From contig CM037861.1 in assembly GCA_021292105.1 (NCBI GenBank), positions 52,912,920 through 52,976,919 of the forward strand: a stretch of DNA of 64,000 nucleotides, written 5' to 3'. A program made the translations under genes and the position numbers. Positions 1-11,559 of the stretch are shown piece by piece. Positions within the stretch are counted from its first letter, which is position 1, and each line of letters starts with the position of its first letter. Under the pieces are notes generated by a model. That model did not search any database. It was not told the origin of the DNA and saw only the letters and a program-made list of their open reading frames with translations. This DNA is from Anadara kagoshimensis. Taxonomy: Eukaryota; Mollusca; Bivalvia; Arcoida; Arcidae.

Positions 1-605
1 ATTAAGGTTCCATATTTCCAAAGTTTTGTAACATTTTTATCTAAAGGACTACCAAGGCTTTATAAAAATATATAGTTTGTCATATTTAATGCATAAATAA
101 CAGATTTACAAGAATCGAAAGACGGTAGATATGGTAAAAACGCAGTTTACAACATCGATTTTATCGCTTATTTTAAAATTTTGACACAAAATCGGAAAAC
201 GGTCAGGATGTTTTGCATTTTAATCTATCATGTGTCCACAATGAAAGATAGAATGAACATTTTTGTGTTGTTTTTGCCACAAAATGCTTCAAAATCTGGA
301 ATTTTTATTTTTTACCAAAATTTAACATTTGCAGAGGCTTTTCTTCAAAAACTGTTTCTGATTAAAAATCGAAAACGATTTGACGCGTAAGAAATTGGTT
401 TTCAGTAACTAGGGACATTTTCCTACAAGAATCAACCCTCAGAGCTTTTGGCCTCGTTCACCCGGATTTTAGCCATGATCTCTTGGACTAGTATTTTGTT
501 GCACCCGACTTTCCACAGTTTTTTTCCAAATTGAAACATTTAAAATGACATGATACTTTGGTTGTATTGGTTACCGATATATGTCATCTACGACTGTTTC
601 CTAAC
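1..605. other. No feature recognised
   Basis: AT-rich sequence. The only open frames are short and show no recognisable domain, and I saw no repeat arms. Confidence 0.5.
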
Positions 606-996
606 TACAGTACTTGGCTGTCGATAGTTTAACAATGATCATCTAACGAATGAATAGCGAATCGTCAACTCATCTTGGCCCCTCGTTAGCTACATCTCAA
701 TGGGTTTTAAACAACTTTTTTGGTTAATTGGCGTATCGCTGACCACGCCCACAATGTTCCGACAAAGGTCTGGCATGCTTGAATTGCACGCAAAAAGAAT
801 GAAAACTCGGCCTTAATTGCACCGTTTAATGACGTCACTGACACTAGTACGTCATTAGTTGCCGTGACGCTGCTTTGGTACCGTGATGGCGGCCTTTGTC
901 GGAACATTGTGGGCGTGGCCGGCGATCCGTCAATTCCCAAAGCAGTCGAGCTTCGACATCTTTCGTAAGCACAGTGTTAAACCTTCGACTATGTAA
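606..996. mobile_element. MITE family E copy, interrupted by another element
   Basis: The left part (606-725, starting near CAGTACTTGGCTGTCGATAG) and right part (936-996, ending GTGTTAAACCTTCGACTATG) resemble the two ends of the ~210 bp inverted-repeat family seen intact at 8941, 17541, 35399, 60305 and 63631. A different element (726-935) sits between them. Assignment rests on the shared end motif around TGTCGAAAGTTTAACAC and is weaker for this copy than for the others. Confidence 0.5.
726..935. mobile_element. MITE family D, intact copy with ~35 bp terminal inverted repeats
   Basis: The left end (AATTGGCGTATCGCTGACCA, running to 760) is the near-perfect inverse of the right end (901-935). 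Both carry the arm CCACGCCCACAATGTTCC. The element is 210 bp and has no coding capacity, so it is a non-autonomous inverted-repeat element. A second, more decayed copy is at 52641-52833. The short open frames across it on both strands simply read the arms. Confidence 0.75.
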
Positions 997-1566
997 CTTA
1001 CCACATGGACATGGACAGAATTTTAACTATACCAAAAGAAATATTGAGAATTCTTCACACGACATATGTTATAGAACCGTGATAATGCACAAATTGATGT
1101 GTGTAAGTAAATAATGACACAACACACAAGGAAAGTGAACATCTTAGATAAATACATATTGGATATGTTTTGATATCGTAGACTGATAAATATCATGAGT
1201 TGATTCTTTATCTCGTGTGAACGGTTATTGTATTGTCTGAAGGCAGTCTGACATGCTTGATGTACGAATTTATGACATATTTATAACTTTCACTGTAGAC
1301 CAGTTTAAAGGATTGTCCCATTGTTAATGTGATATACACATGTTTATGTCAATATCAATCTTAAATAGATATATACGAGTCTATAAGGAGCTAGAAAAAG
1401 TTTGTAAGTGAATGAAATAGAAAACAAAATTATATGTCTGTTATAAATATGGACGCTCCTTCAAACCACTTACAATGAGCAAACGTAATCTATGGATGGA
1501 AACGGATATCAGTTTTATTGGTGATGTTTATCGAATCGCACTATACATCCGACGTAATTAACAATC
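997..1566. other. No feature recognised
   Basis: AT-rich non-coding sequence between a MITE and a Penelope-like fragment. No domain or repeat was recognised. Confidence 0.45.
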
Positions 1567-1912
1567 TTATCCATGTCCGAATCACAATCCAGAAGCAAAG
1601 TAAAAATTTGGAGTTGACAAGTCAGGTTAGACACGTGAACTTTGACCAGGGAAGTGAGTCCGAGTTCTACGGACGGGTAAGCACCTCCTGTTTATCTAGC
1701 TACACCCGCCACGTGTGTAATCAAAATTGTGTGAAAGGGAATTGGAACTATGGGACACCAAATATACCCAGGGCTATCCTGGACACAGTGACATCAAACA
1801 TATTAACAATACATAAAATTTGTGCGGGCCTTGATAAGCCTAGGCTGACAATATCCCCGAACTAACAATTTACTTGCAAGCAGTCTGCTTCGTTGTACAA
1901 AGTCCCCGTAGA
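1567..1912 (-). mobile_element. Penelope-like RT family, 3'-end fragment
   Basis: Read on the - strand this is the last ~50 codons of the RT ORF plus the conserved ~190 bp 3' tail. It matches the longer copy at 37790-38618: the tail ends in TGATTCGGACATGGATAAGA, and upstream the coding part has the arm GGGGATATTGTCAGCCTAGG. It is 5'-truncated and has indels, so it cannot code. Confidence 0.7.
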
Positions 1913-2087
1913 GCCAAATCTTATAGTGTCAATTTTGCTGTAAAAATACTGCGCCCTTACTGAGCATTAAAAATGTAAATGGTTTCAACATCTTGTATAC
2001 ATACATTCTGTATAACAAATTGTCAAGAAAATTCATTCACATTTTTCATCCTTCAGCAGCCTGTTCTTAATATAAGATGAATTGTTT

Positions 2088-2611
2088 ACAAAAGAAAGAA
2101 TATTGTCTATTCTATTCTATGGTGTTCTGTTAGAGCCAAATTGGCCATATCGCTCCTTCGCCCCTTCGAAAGGGCGAAGGAGCAATAGTACTATCGCTCT
2201 TTCGCCATCGTATCTTTGCAAACTTCGCTCCTTCGCCATCATATCTTCGCAACTTCGCTTCTTCGCGTTCAGGTCAAAAGAGCGAAGGATCGATGATGCT
2301 AGTTTGCCCGTAACAGAGCACCATACTATTCGTTTAGTCTTTTATTTTGCCAGAATCCCCATCACTGTTCATTAGCCTTATCAGGGTCTTATTGCATTTC
2401 ATTTCACGTTCTTGGTTACGGTTGCAACAGTCAAGCAGTGTTATTCAGATACAAATAACTGCAAAAGAAAGAATATTGGCTATTCGTTTGGTCTCCCTTT
2501 TTGTCAGAATCCCCATTAGTGTTGATAAGCCTTATTAGGGTAGTATTTCATCCATTTCATGCTCTTAGTTACGGTTGCTACAGTCAGGCCGTGTTATTTA
2601 GATACAAATTA
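2088..2611. repeat. Tandem duplication of a ~150 bp unit, first copy split by a MITE
   Basis: The motif AAAAGAAAGAATATTG starts unit 1 at about 2088 and unit 2 at about 2462. The units then share the CAGAATCCCCAT, GGTTACGGTTGC and TTATTCAGATACAAAT stretches. Unit 1 is longer only because of the element at 2118-2325, so unit 2 is a natural empty-site comparison. Confidence 0.7.
2118..2325. mobile_element. GCGAAG-rich MITE, copy 1, with 6 bp target duplication
   Basis: Left end TATGGTGTTCTGT and right end ACAGAGCACCATA are inverse at 12 of 13 positions. The flanking hexamer CTATTC is present at 2112-2117 and 2326-2331. The interior is a run of short direct and inverted repeats of CGAAG / CTTCG with CCATCGTATCTTCG. 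The 208 bp element has no ORF of its own. A homologous 240 bp copy is at 14326-14565. The superfamily is not assigned. Confidence 0.8.
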
Positions 2612-2765
2612 CTTATATCTCATTTCAGCCTACCAATTTATACATGTAATAAGTGTGGTATGCATAGTGATATTTTTATATGATGTTTCATTTTCTGCTT
2701 CCCATCTGAAGGAACTCATTGCTAGACCATAATGCATCGCAATCATTTATATTTACCATGTGCTA

Positions 2766-3905
2766 ATTACATATTATACCAGTTTTAATTTTACAGCACT
2801 AGTCGGTCGTTTCGGAATAAAATTTCTCATCAGTAGTGCTTGGACCAAAATTATGAAACGACAGTTGTTTTAAAATGTTGAAAAGCTTACCAAAGAAGCA
2901 ATATACATTATTGTTAAGTTATTAATACTTTTGTTTGAAAAAAAAAACAGCACATGCCACATGTGTAAATTTTTAAAGTTAAATATGCAAACGTTTCCTC
3001 AAGTTAAACATTTCGAAATTCAATTTGGTGGCTTGGGATTGGTTAATAACCACAATTAAAATTTTAATTGCTTTCAGAATAGAAAATTCATTAGATTTTC
3101 CTTCATTTTCGATTTCCAATCAAAAACTCAGATTCATTATATTTTTGGAAAATTGGTGAACAAATTGTGAATTTTTAGATAAAAACTACTCAATTAAAAA
3201 TCCTTCTTATTGGAAAACAAAACTAATGTAGTCATATCAAAGGTTTCTCATATAGGAAAGTTAAAATTAGAAAACTTGTGATATGTGCATGTTGAAATCT
3301 TAATCATTTTGTTCAGTATTTTTACACATAAAAAATTTAGTTTAAATATCTTAAAGCCTTTGGTTTGATTGATTTTTTAAGTTTTAATTTGAAGTACAGA
3401 GAATATCGCCAAAGTGTTAAGAGTTTTTAAAAAAGATGATGCAATTCTCCTACTCATACATGTTTTAATATAACAACGTAATCCAACCTCTCCCAATCTC
3501 TAAATGATGTGGTTTTAGCATGGAATATTAACTTATGTTACTATTGTACCAAAAAAGTAGGATTTTCAATTTTTACTCAATTTTAAAAGTTTAACTTAAA
3601 TTAATCCTTAAATTATTTAAAACTATTATTTCTTATTAACGATGGGATCATAGCATTGTTTTTTTTTTCTTAATTAGTTAAAATTATGTATAGCACTTTG
3701 GATATATCTTTTCAACATCTTGAAAAAATACTTTGGTTTAACAATTTTGGTCCAAGCACTACTGATGAGGAATTGTATTTCAAATTGTCGTTTAGTGCTA
3801 TTGTCATATACCATTTTTTGAATGTATTTTATGATTAGATTTTAAAAAAATGGTATATGACAGTGCTGTAAAATTAAAACTGGTATAATATGTAATTTAA
3901 TCAAT
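2766..3905. mobile_element. Fold-back element with long inverted arms (family A)
   Basis: The left arm starts ACATATTATACCAGTTTTAA and carries ACAGCACTAGTCG and CATCAGTAGTGCTTGGACCA. The right arm (about 3715-3905) is its inverse and ends ACTGGTATAATATGTAATTT. Arms exceed 100 bp, and the ~900 bp middle is AT-rich with no ORF. A 63 bp hairpin element has inserted in the right arm at 3800-3862. Other arm copies are at 40600, 44664, 46436, 46800, 47521 and 48108. Confidence 0.7.
3800..3862. mobile_element. Ultra-short hairpin MITE, copy 1
   Basis: TGTCATATACCATTTTTT at the left is the inverse of the right end AAAAAAATGGTATATGACA, leaving a loop of about 25 bases. GTGCT at 3795-3799 is repeated at 3863-3867, as expected for a 5 bp target duplication. 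Other family A arms read straight through this point. Confidence 0.7.
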
Positions 3906-5013
3906 TACCCGTATTGTAAACCCATTTTAATGAAATTTATTCTCATATTTCCCTATTACGACAACATTCAGAATTTGAAATAAATATCTATCAGGTCTAC
4001 CCCGGGGATGATTATAAGTTCAAGGACTTCCCCGCATTATTGAAATTTTACCCAATCCTAAAAAATGCGAAAATTTTCTAGAAATCATTCTCCCATAATG
4101 ATGCCTATGTGATATTAGTGAACACACACATATATATACTATAACATACAGACATTTATAACCCAAAATAATATTTATATTAATAGTTTATTTAAACGAA
4201 TAAGCGAATTACCTCGTTTTGTCCTTCAGCTATTTTGTTTAATTGTTGGTCAATGGTCAACTTTATTTTCTTAAACTTTATTTACAACAACGGTTCAGTA
4301 TATAAATCGAATACATTTGATAACAATTGTTAAAATGGCCTTTAGGTAAGGTATTTCATTGATTCTACTAACTCATTGTATTGAAGACTGAATCTTGAAT
4401 GAATGAATAAATGTGTATTGATAAACATCGGGCTGTAACACAGGGAGGTTGATGTGTTCAGTATTCTGTGATTTTACCACAACTGACTTTGATTATATAT
4501 ACATCAAGATGTTCCATCAGTCTTTTGTAAGTAATTTTTATTTCATTTTTTTTTTCATTTTTTTATATAATCATTTATGATTTGTCATTTAATAATTTAG
4601 TTGGTTCTGGCTCGCTAAATATTTTTCATTGTATTTTTATTTCTGTCAATATTTATTATATATATACTAGTATATTATTTATATTTTCTTCTTTATTGTT
4701 AGTTTATAAAATTGAGCTATGGCTAAGTTAAGTTAATAAGTCAATTTAAGTTATTTAAGATTCATAATTTGTAACACAAAATCTCGGCACGCATCCTTAA
4801 TCTAAATGTAATATTTTGATGTTATAACGGTATGGAATTGGGCAATCAGGAAACCTATATGTATTATGGTATGGTATTTGGGAAACTGGAAATCTATGTC
4901 ACGCGAGCTGAAGATGCAACACAAGTTCTCGGGCCCGCATGCTTAATAGAAATCTTATTACGATATTGCATTTGGCAATCCGGAAAACGATGTTACGTAA
5001 GCGTGAGATACTT
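3906..5013. other. Non-coding, with a decayed ~140 bp tandem duplication
   Basis: Around 4775 and 4919 related strings occur (ACACAAAATCTCGGCACGCA and ACACAAGTTCTCGGGCCCGC). They are followed about 65 and 55 bases later by GGCAATCAGGAAAC and GGCAATCCGGAAAAC. This looks like an old tandem duplication. The rest is AT-rich sequence without a recognisable gene. Confidence 0.4.
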
Positions 5014-5083
5014 GTAGCATATACTAACATTTGAATTTAATCATAAAATACAATTAAAAAATGGTATATGACAATTGTCGAAG
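5014..5083. mobile_element. Ultra-short hairpin MITE, degenerate copy
   Basis: The right half AAAAAATGGTATATGACA and the loop TTTAATCATAAAATACA match the copies at 3800 and 11739. The left arm (GCATATACTAAC) has decayed. Confidence 0.55.
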
Positions 5084-6900
5084 TAAACTCATAAAAAACT
5101 ACCTAGAATATTTACATCGTTTATATTCACGGATTTTCCGTATGACAGACAATTGCTCTCGGACTGAGAAACCACTTAAAATATCATTTCCTTATTTCCT
5201 TAATATTGTTCCGCTTGAACTATGACTTATTCTACATTTGACCTGATTTATGTGATTGATTTGTAACTGACCGGTACAGTCATGATTGATAATTGAAAGA
5301 ATCTTATTATTTTTAATTTAAAAACTTATTTGCGATGAAAGTTCAAGAAGATTGGTAGCCTCAAATATGTTTTTTATCAGTTTTCTGGCATACTGTGGTT
5401 TTAAATGGGGTTTTCTATTGAACTCGGATTTCCATTCGTAAATGTTTAAATACCAGAAGCGTTGAAACATCCCGTGACCTGTTTTCCACAAGATACATCA
5501 ATTTCAATTGTTGTCAATTTTAATTAGATAGCTGTTTTTTCAATACTTCAAAAATGTTTTTGTTTTAGTATGAAATCATTTTTTTCTTCGTAAAACCAAT
5601 TATGACATTCAGGTTCTTGATTGCAAGGTAAAATGCAATTCACCACAGAACATACCATGACGCATCAAAATGAGCAAAATAATATCAAAAACGAGTAAAA
5701 GAACCGACTTGGAATGGGCTCTTGGCATAACAAGGAAAATGATAGCCAGAGATGGACATTCGTCATAGTAACAAAATGTTTACCAGAGCTTTGTTTCAGG
5801 AATAGTTATAAAAGCCTGCCAATTCAACTAATTTTATAACTGGCAGTCCTTAAATATTTTGGTTTTTTTAAATAAATAAATACACAGGGTCTAATCAATT
5901 CAGCATATATGCGTATATATTCGGTGTCATTAAACATGGTTTAATAAACACTTAAAAGTTTTTGCTCTGTATTTTTCTGCAAAATTGTGTGTTGTTGTGT
6001 TGGCTAAGTGAGGATGAACTAAAAATTAAAAATGTTAGCTGAGTGGAAATGAACCATATATATCCGTCTAATATTTTATTTATTAAAACATAAATCAGTG
6101 TAGATGGACTGTATTCTATGAAAGCTAGTAACCTAGTTTGTAAAATAACAAATTGTAAACATTTCAGCTCTATATCTTCCTATATCTTCATTATCTAATG
6201 ATCAGATCAAAACCATCACATTTGATTAGCTAGTTTAAAAACTCCATCATCATGAGTTCAGTCGAAGTTAAAACGACAAAGCAAGAGATAATGATACACC
6301 GATTATCTAATTACTGGGGAGAATATCATCCCCTTTCCGCTTATAATTACCCCCAAGTATCAAAGTATCAACAACAACATGCTGATGACAGGCTTTTACT
6401 TTGTACTCAAGCTATCAGATCATTCTAGGGTGTAGGAGAAGGCCAAGGGATTAGATATGGATTATTATAAAAAATACTCTTTAATTGTTAAGTCAAGATG
6501 ATTTACGAGATTGTTTGAATCTTTGCGTTTTAATGGCGGACTTTGACTTGGTTTTTCAAAATGTCGATATTAAGTGCTAGAATGTAGGAAGGCTCTGGGT
6601 CATGATGCTTTGTGCTTTGTTCTCTTGACAAGATAAATATAGATTATTTATTGAAATGTATGTACATGTTACATGTTCATTGTTATGTTACAGCTTTTTA
6701 TAAAAGTCAAGATTACATTTTTACAACATAACTACAACAGTTCAAGGAAAGCTCAGGGACGTTGTTTAGTCACAAAACATATTCTCTATACATGAATTGA
6801 TTAATAAACATGTTGATGGTATGATTAACGGGGCTATTTGTTAAATGTGAATACCGATCAATCACTTTGTTTCAAAGCGTCAAGATTGCGTTCTACAACT
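5084..6900. other. No feature recognised
   Basis: AT-rich intergenic sequence. No open frame over about 60 codons, no inverted arms and no RNA gene were recognised. Confidence 0.4.
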
Positions 6901-7100
6901 TAAGAGTTGGAAGGTAGAGAAGTCTATGGGCATGGGGTTTTCAGATGTTTTACGTGACTGTATTATACAATGTAAGAGTTTGGAGGTAGGGAAATCTATG
7001 GACATGGATTTTCCAGATGTTTTACATGATTGCATTCCTAAGCATACATTTTTGAAAGGTAGAGAATTCGATGGACATAGATTTACCAGATGCTTTAAGA
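6901..7100. repeat. Short tandem array, ~72 bp unit, ~2.7 copies
   Basis: The units begin AAGAGTTGGAAGGTAGAGAA (6901), AAGAGTTTGGAGGTAGGGAA (about 6973) and TTTTTGAAAGGTAGAGAATT (about 7049). Each contains ATGGACATGGATTTTCCAGATG or a close variant. Because the unit length is near a multiple of three, an 88-codon open frame crosses it (6926-7192). I regard that frame as a by-product. Confidence 0.65.
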
Positions 7101-7390
7101 TATTATTTGTATACTTTGCATCGCGGTGTTATGCTTCAGTTTTGTATCAAGGTCACATACAAGGTTATTGGAAGGAAAACAATGGCCATTAACGTCATTG
7201 TTTGTAAACACGTATTCCCTGATATAAGGAATAAGTCAATTGAATAACCAAATAGTGAAGCTTATTAAACATCAATTAGTCACAAGAAAGATTTATTTCT
7301 TTGTATGGCTTCAGTTTCCACTTGAGACGTGTCTGATTTCCGCATTTATCACGAAAAGTCTGTACAATGTATTAAAGCGTCATTTCAATG

Positions 7391-7615
7391 TAGGCAAACA
7401 ACATTCACCTGTCCGCTTGACCTTTAATTTAAATATTGATGGACCACTTCAGTTATGTATATGGGACAAGGGCATTTATTTCGTTCACATTATAGGAAAT
7501 ATGCCTTGTTTATAATGTTACTGCGAATCATATCACTACCTGTGTATTGCGTGGATCGTCTTACACTAGTATTCCTTATAAAAGGTCAGGCAAACAGGTC
7601 AATGTTGTTTGCCTA
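7391..7615. mobile_element. MITE family F, copy 1
   Basis: The ends TAGGCAAACAACATTCACCT and AGGTCAATGTTGTTTGCCTA are inverse to each other with few mismatches and continue into CCGCTTGACCTTT / AAAGGTCAGG. The length is 225 bp. Related copies are at 35796 and 39155. A TA dinucleotide next to the ends could be a target duplication but is ambiguous because the ends are palindromic with it. Confidence 0.7.
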
Positions 7616-8044
7616 TACAATTCTCGATCGTTTTCATAGAAACAAAAAGGACAACATGACTGTGACAAGTTGTCATTTGGGATTTTTCACGTCTTAATCC
7701 AACTTTATACATGTATAAAAGCTGCTATAGTATATTATCTTTAAATTTAATTTTAAATTCTTTACAGTGCATACAATTTTATAATACATTTTAATAGTAA
7801 AAGTCGATCATTTTTACAAACCGAATTTAAGTAAAATAATCATAATGGAATTGCAACACGAAACATGGGGGAAAAAAAGCTTTGTGTTTTTAAATTAAAT
7901 TGAAAGAGGGACTTAAGTGTGTAAGAAATAAAAGTGCAGAATTTTGTAAAATGTCAAATAAAATAGGTATTATGAAATAATATTACCTTTAGGCTAATGG
8001 ACGGACTAATGTCTCTTCATGTATATTTCATGTTCTTTTTATTG
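7616..8044. other. No feature recognised
   Basis: AT-rich non-coding sequence without visible repeat arms. Confidence 0.4.
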
Positions 8045-8190
8045 CGCAAGTGGCGGTTTTAGCTCTTTCCGGAGCACCCGGCCTCACTCCCCTGGTGGAA
8101 GTTTGCGTATTAAAACCTAAGTTGCCAGCTTCAATGTTTTTCCTTTGCTTTGGGATTATGGTTTAGACATGGTATGTTTGTTTTTGATAT
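8045..8190 (+). mobile_element. Penelope-like RT family, 3' tail fragment
   Basis: Only the 3' tail remains: CTTTCCGGAGCACCCGGCCT, then CCCTGGTGGAAG, and at the end GACATGGTATGTTTGTTTTT. It lacks all coding sequence. Confidence 0.6.
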
Positions 8191-8335
8191 GCTAAGATAG
8201 AAATGCTAGTAAACAAGGTGCCTAATAGAGATCGTAAACGCTCAACTATCACTCGTTTTACATGTATTTATTTCATTAACAGCAAGCATTTGACAAAAAT
8301 GCATATGTAATTCATTTTTCACATGTTGATGCCAG

Positions 8336-8355
8336 AGAGAGAGAGAGAGAGAGAG
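8336..8355. repeat. (GA)n microsatellite
   Basis: About ten uninterrupted GA units. Confidence 0.85.
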
Positions 8356-8684
8356 GTGGGGTGGGGTATATTCCAGATTGAATGCATCGTGGTTTTTTAA
8401 TTTTATTTTTTCTATGGCTTTCTTATTTAAAAAACATGTAATGGGAAAGTGACCAATGACTACAGTATAAGTCAAAACTGGTATTGGAAATGCATGTGCC
8501 TGACAAAAGAATAAAACGTCTTGAAATAGTATTTTGGGTTCATTTAAGAAATTAATTGCTTTTGAGTTATATCATGGTGTATGGATCCAGGTGAGTAGCG
8601 ATCAAATTACAGTGAAATTCTTACATACTGATGGGATGAACGTTATAATATCATCCTCGGTAACTATCTTTCAGTTCGACATCG

Positions 8685-8895
8685 TCCAAAGTAACCCAAA
8701 GGCCGTCCATGACATGATACCCAATCCAAAGAGATATTTTTAGTGTTGAGAAAACGTTTTAAGGAAAATATGTGTTTTTGTACATTGTCCAAAGTAACCC
8801 AAAGGTCGTCCATGACCTGACACCCTTTTCTATAGATATATTTTTAGTGTTGGGAAAAAACGCTTATTAGAAAAAATGTGTTTTGTAATATACTT
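8685..8895. repeat. Tandem duplication of ~100 bp
   Basis: GTCCAAAGTAACCCAAAGG starts each copy (about 8685 and 8788). The copies continue through CGTCCATGAC and ATATTTTTAGTGTTG. There are two copies with modest divergence. Confidence 0.7.
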
Positions 8896-8940
8896 TCGTT
8901 ATGAATCTCCAAGTAATAAAGTGCCAATAAGCTATCATCA

Positions 8941-9148
8941 AGTACAGACCTGTCGAAATTTTAACACTAAACTAACAAATTAGTGCCGAATCGACAGACC
9001 TCTCGACCCTTCGTTTGCTATGTCTCGGCAGCTTTTCCAAAACGGCATCTATCTCTCTGCAACATTTTTGCCATTAGCTCCCTTAATCTCGACAGCCTAA
9101 CTCCGACTGTTAAGCTTAGTGATAAACTTTTGACAGGTCTGTATTGTA
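8941..9148. mobile_element. MITE family E, intact copy
   Basis: AGTACAGACCTGTCGAAATT at the left and AACTTTTGACAGGTCTGTAT at the right are inverse terminal repeats. The length is about 208 bp. The interior has TCGGCAGC and CCTCGACC-type words shared with the copies at 17541, 35399, 60305 and 63631. No ORF is present. Confidence 0.75.
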
Positions 9149-10320
9149 TATCCAGGGTTGGATTATCTGATTCCATACATACCGTTTATAGATATACCAA
9201 TATATAGTTAATTAGTAATTTCACATTTTATGGGTATAAAGAGTTAATTCGCTGCTAAAACGCGTTAATACAATAATTCATCCTTAACCATAAAGTCGTG
9301 CCTTTCATAAATTAGACGATAATCCATACAAATTAAACACTGACGATTTTCAGGATATCTCCTAAACTAGTGCACAAAGGTTGGCGGTTTATGATAAATA
9401 TCAATACATATTTATAGGTTTAATTAACACAATCACAAAAATCAGGATTCAAAGACATATATACACACCAAATATTTGTAAATAACTCATAAGATAAGAT
9501 ATAAGATATGAGTTATAAAATAAAATCAGCACCAGAATAATAATAACGATGAAAATGGAGACAGATAAGGATTGCTGTTCAGAGCCGATTAAGTATTTGG
9601 TAAAATAGTACCTGATACAAAAGAGCAGAGTATGGTCATAGGCGACAAACATATTTTAGACGGATATTACGTGGGCCGACTTATTCACTCAAGGGCACTA
9701 AAACCAAAAGTAAAATTAAACTAGAGCTGTCTTTTAAAAGCCAAATACCCCCACCCCCGCCCCCAGCATCTGCAATGAATGAATGTTTTTTTCGTGGTCT
9801 TACCTTTTCCTATATGACCCTGTTTCAAGGTCATGACACACTGAAGATTATTCATGTGAAGTTGTATGACAGTCGTTCAAAGCAATTGAGCAATTAGGAT
9901 ACCATATGACCTGGACATGATTTTACACGGACAGACAGACATGACAATTCCTTTATATTCCCTAAAACTAGTTTTCGTGGGTATTAGTTTATTAAACCTA
10001 AAATGTACTTACAATCTAAAGTAAGTAATTATGGTAGTAATGTTATATCATTTTGATTACTGCAAAAAAGTCCCCCCACACACACACACACATTCACACA
10101 AAAACACACACAGATTAAATTCATAATACCGATATCACAATATAAATCTTCTTTGTTTTACACAAGTAATATATTGAATCTTAAGATTTTCAGAATCTCA
10201 TGGAATTGTATCGGGAATAGAGTTTATATGTTATGTAACCTCATATGTTTTACCGACTATGGATCAGATAAGGATGTTCAATGCGTTTATGTATCAAACA
10301 TAAACATGATATGAGTATCT
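9149..10320. other. Non-coding, with a short (CA)n tract
   Basis: AT-rich sequence with an imperfect CA repeat at about 10076-10112. No gene was recognised. Confidence 0.4.
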
Positions 10321-10324
10321 CGTC

Positions 10325-10325
<1 letters not shown>

Positions 10326-10374
<49 letters not shown>
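10326..10374. repeat. (TA)n microsatellite
   Basis: An uninterrupted TA run of about 24 units. It is followed at 10375-10440 by CAGCTGCCGAGATATAGGTA, which resembles the interior of MITE family E and may be a fragment of it. Confidence 0.85.
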
Positions 10375-10376
<2 letters not shown>

Positions 10377-10440
10377 CTGCCGAGATATAGGTAACGAGGG
10401 ATCGAGACGAGCCGCTGATTTGGCAGTACTAATTAGCTAC

Positions 10441-11559
10441 TGTATTTCCATAAATTGAGTGCACTTGGTTTTTATTCTTTATTTCTTTTAATTGAAAATA
10501 TCAATTGGACCTTATTCAAAGTTACATCAGGGCATTTATGGTCAGGAAGGTCACTGTTGCTCAGGTTTTTTCAAGGTGTGATCATCATGAATATTCCAAT
10601 TATGACATAACGTTTATAATTGTTTCAAGTAAGAAGCTACGGAAGAGATAATTTTGATATAGTCATATTTGTTGTTTTGTTAAAAAGTTATAAAATTGCT
10701 CTATATACAGAATTAAGTTTCATTAATCATCATGAATGAAAAATATTTTTCCCTATTAGGTCAGTATATCTTGTATTAAGCTTTGACAATTTTTTGTGAG
10801 TTTGTTGGAAAATACGACTTTATTCTTGCGTTTTGCATGTGCACTGGATTTATGAAACTACAGTAGCGTAGTGTTTTAATCTTCTACAGGTCTATACTGT
10901 TCGTTTAAAAAGTTTACCCTTAGGTTATCCATTGATGGCTATACAGATAATACTATACATGCATTTCATTTTCAGGTGAAAAAAATGAAGATACAAATTA
11001 AAGTTTCTTTAAATTATTTGGACATGCTAGCCTGGACATGTTAGGAAGAATACTACAATTGTCTTAAAACGAGGACAACTCGCTTGAAAAATAAACACAA
11101 AAGATAATCGTTTGTTGACTAAATAAACAACTGCTGTTTATGAAAAATGTAGGTTTTCTGTCAATTCATTGCTTGCTCGACTAGTTTTTGCCTACAATGG
11201 TCTACATTTTGTGCTGAGACACGGGTAGCAGTCATTCAAAGTATTATAAAAATAATAACATTCTATTTATTAGAAATTTATCAACACAATTTTGTAATAG
11301 TGTCATAAAAACGTTGAAATAGATACCGTCTTGTCCTAGATCATATGGTTTTACCATCAATTGTTGTTTTTCCCCGACACTTGAATGCACCATTCACCCT
11401 CAAAATATACAAGCTCACGCTCAAACAATCTCTTAAATCCTGAGAATGGTAAAAAAAATCGTAACAGGTAAATTCAGGTATATAATTCGTCCTTATCCAT
11501 CAAAAGGTGCGAATATTTCCATATGCGCTTACAGTGCCATTGTTTTGCCTTTCTCATGT
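10441..11559. other. No feature recognised
   Basis: AT-rich sequence between a microsatellite and a Penelope-like fragment. No gene or repeat was assigned. Confidence 0.4.

Noticed and set aside
6926..7192. 88-codon frame MGMGFSDVLRDCI
   Set aside because: Covers a short tandem array with near-codon unit length; no domain and no splice or UTR context.
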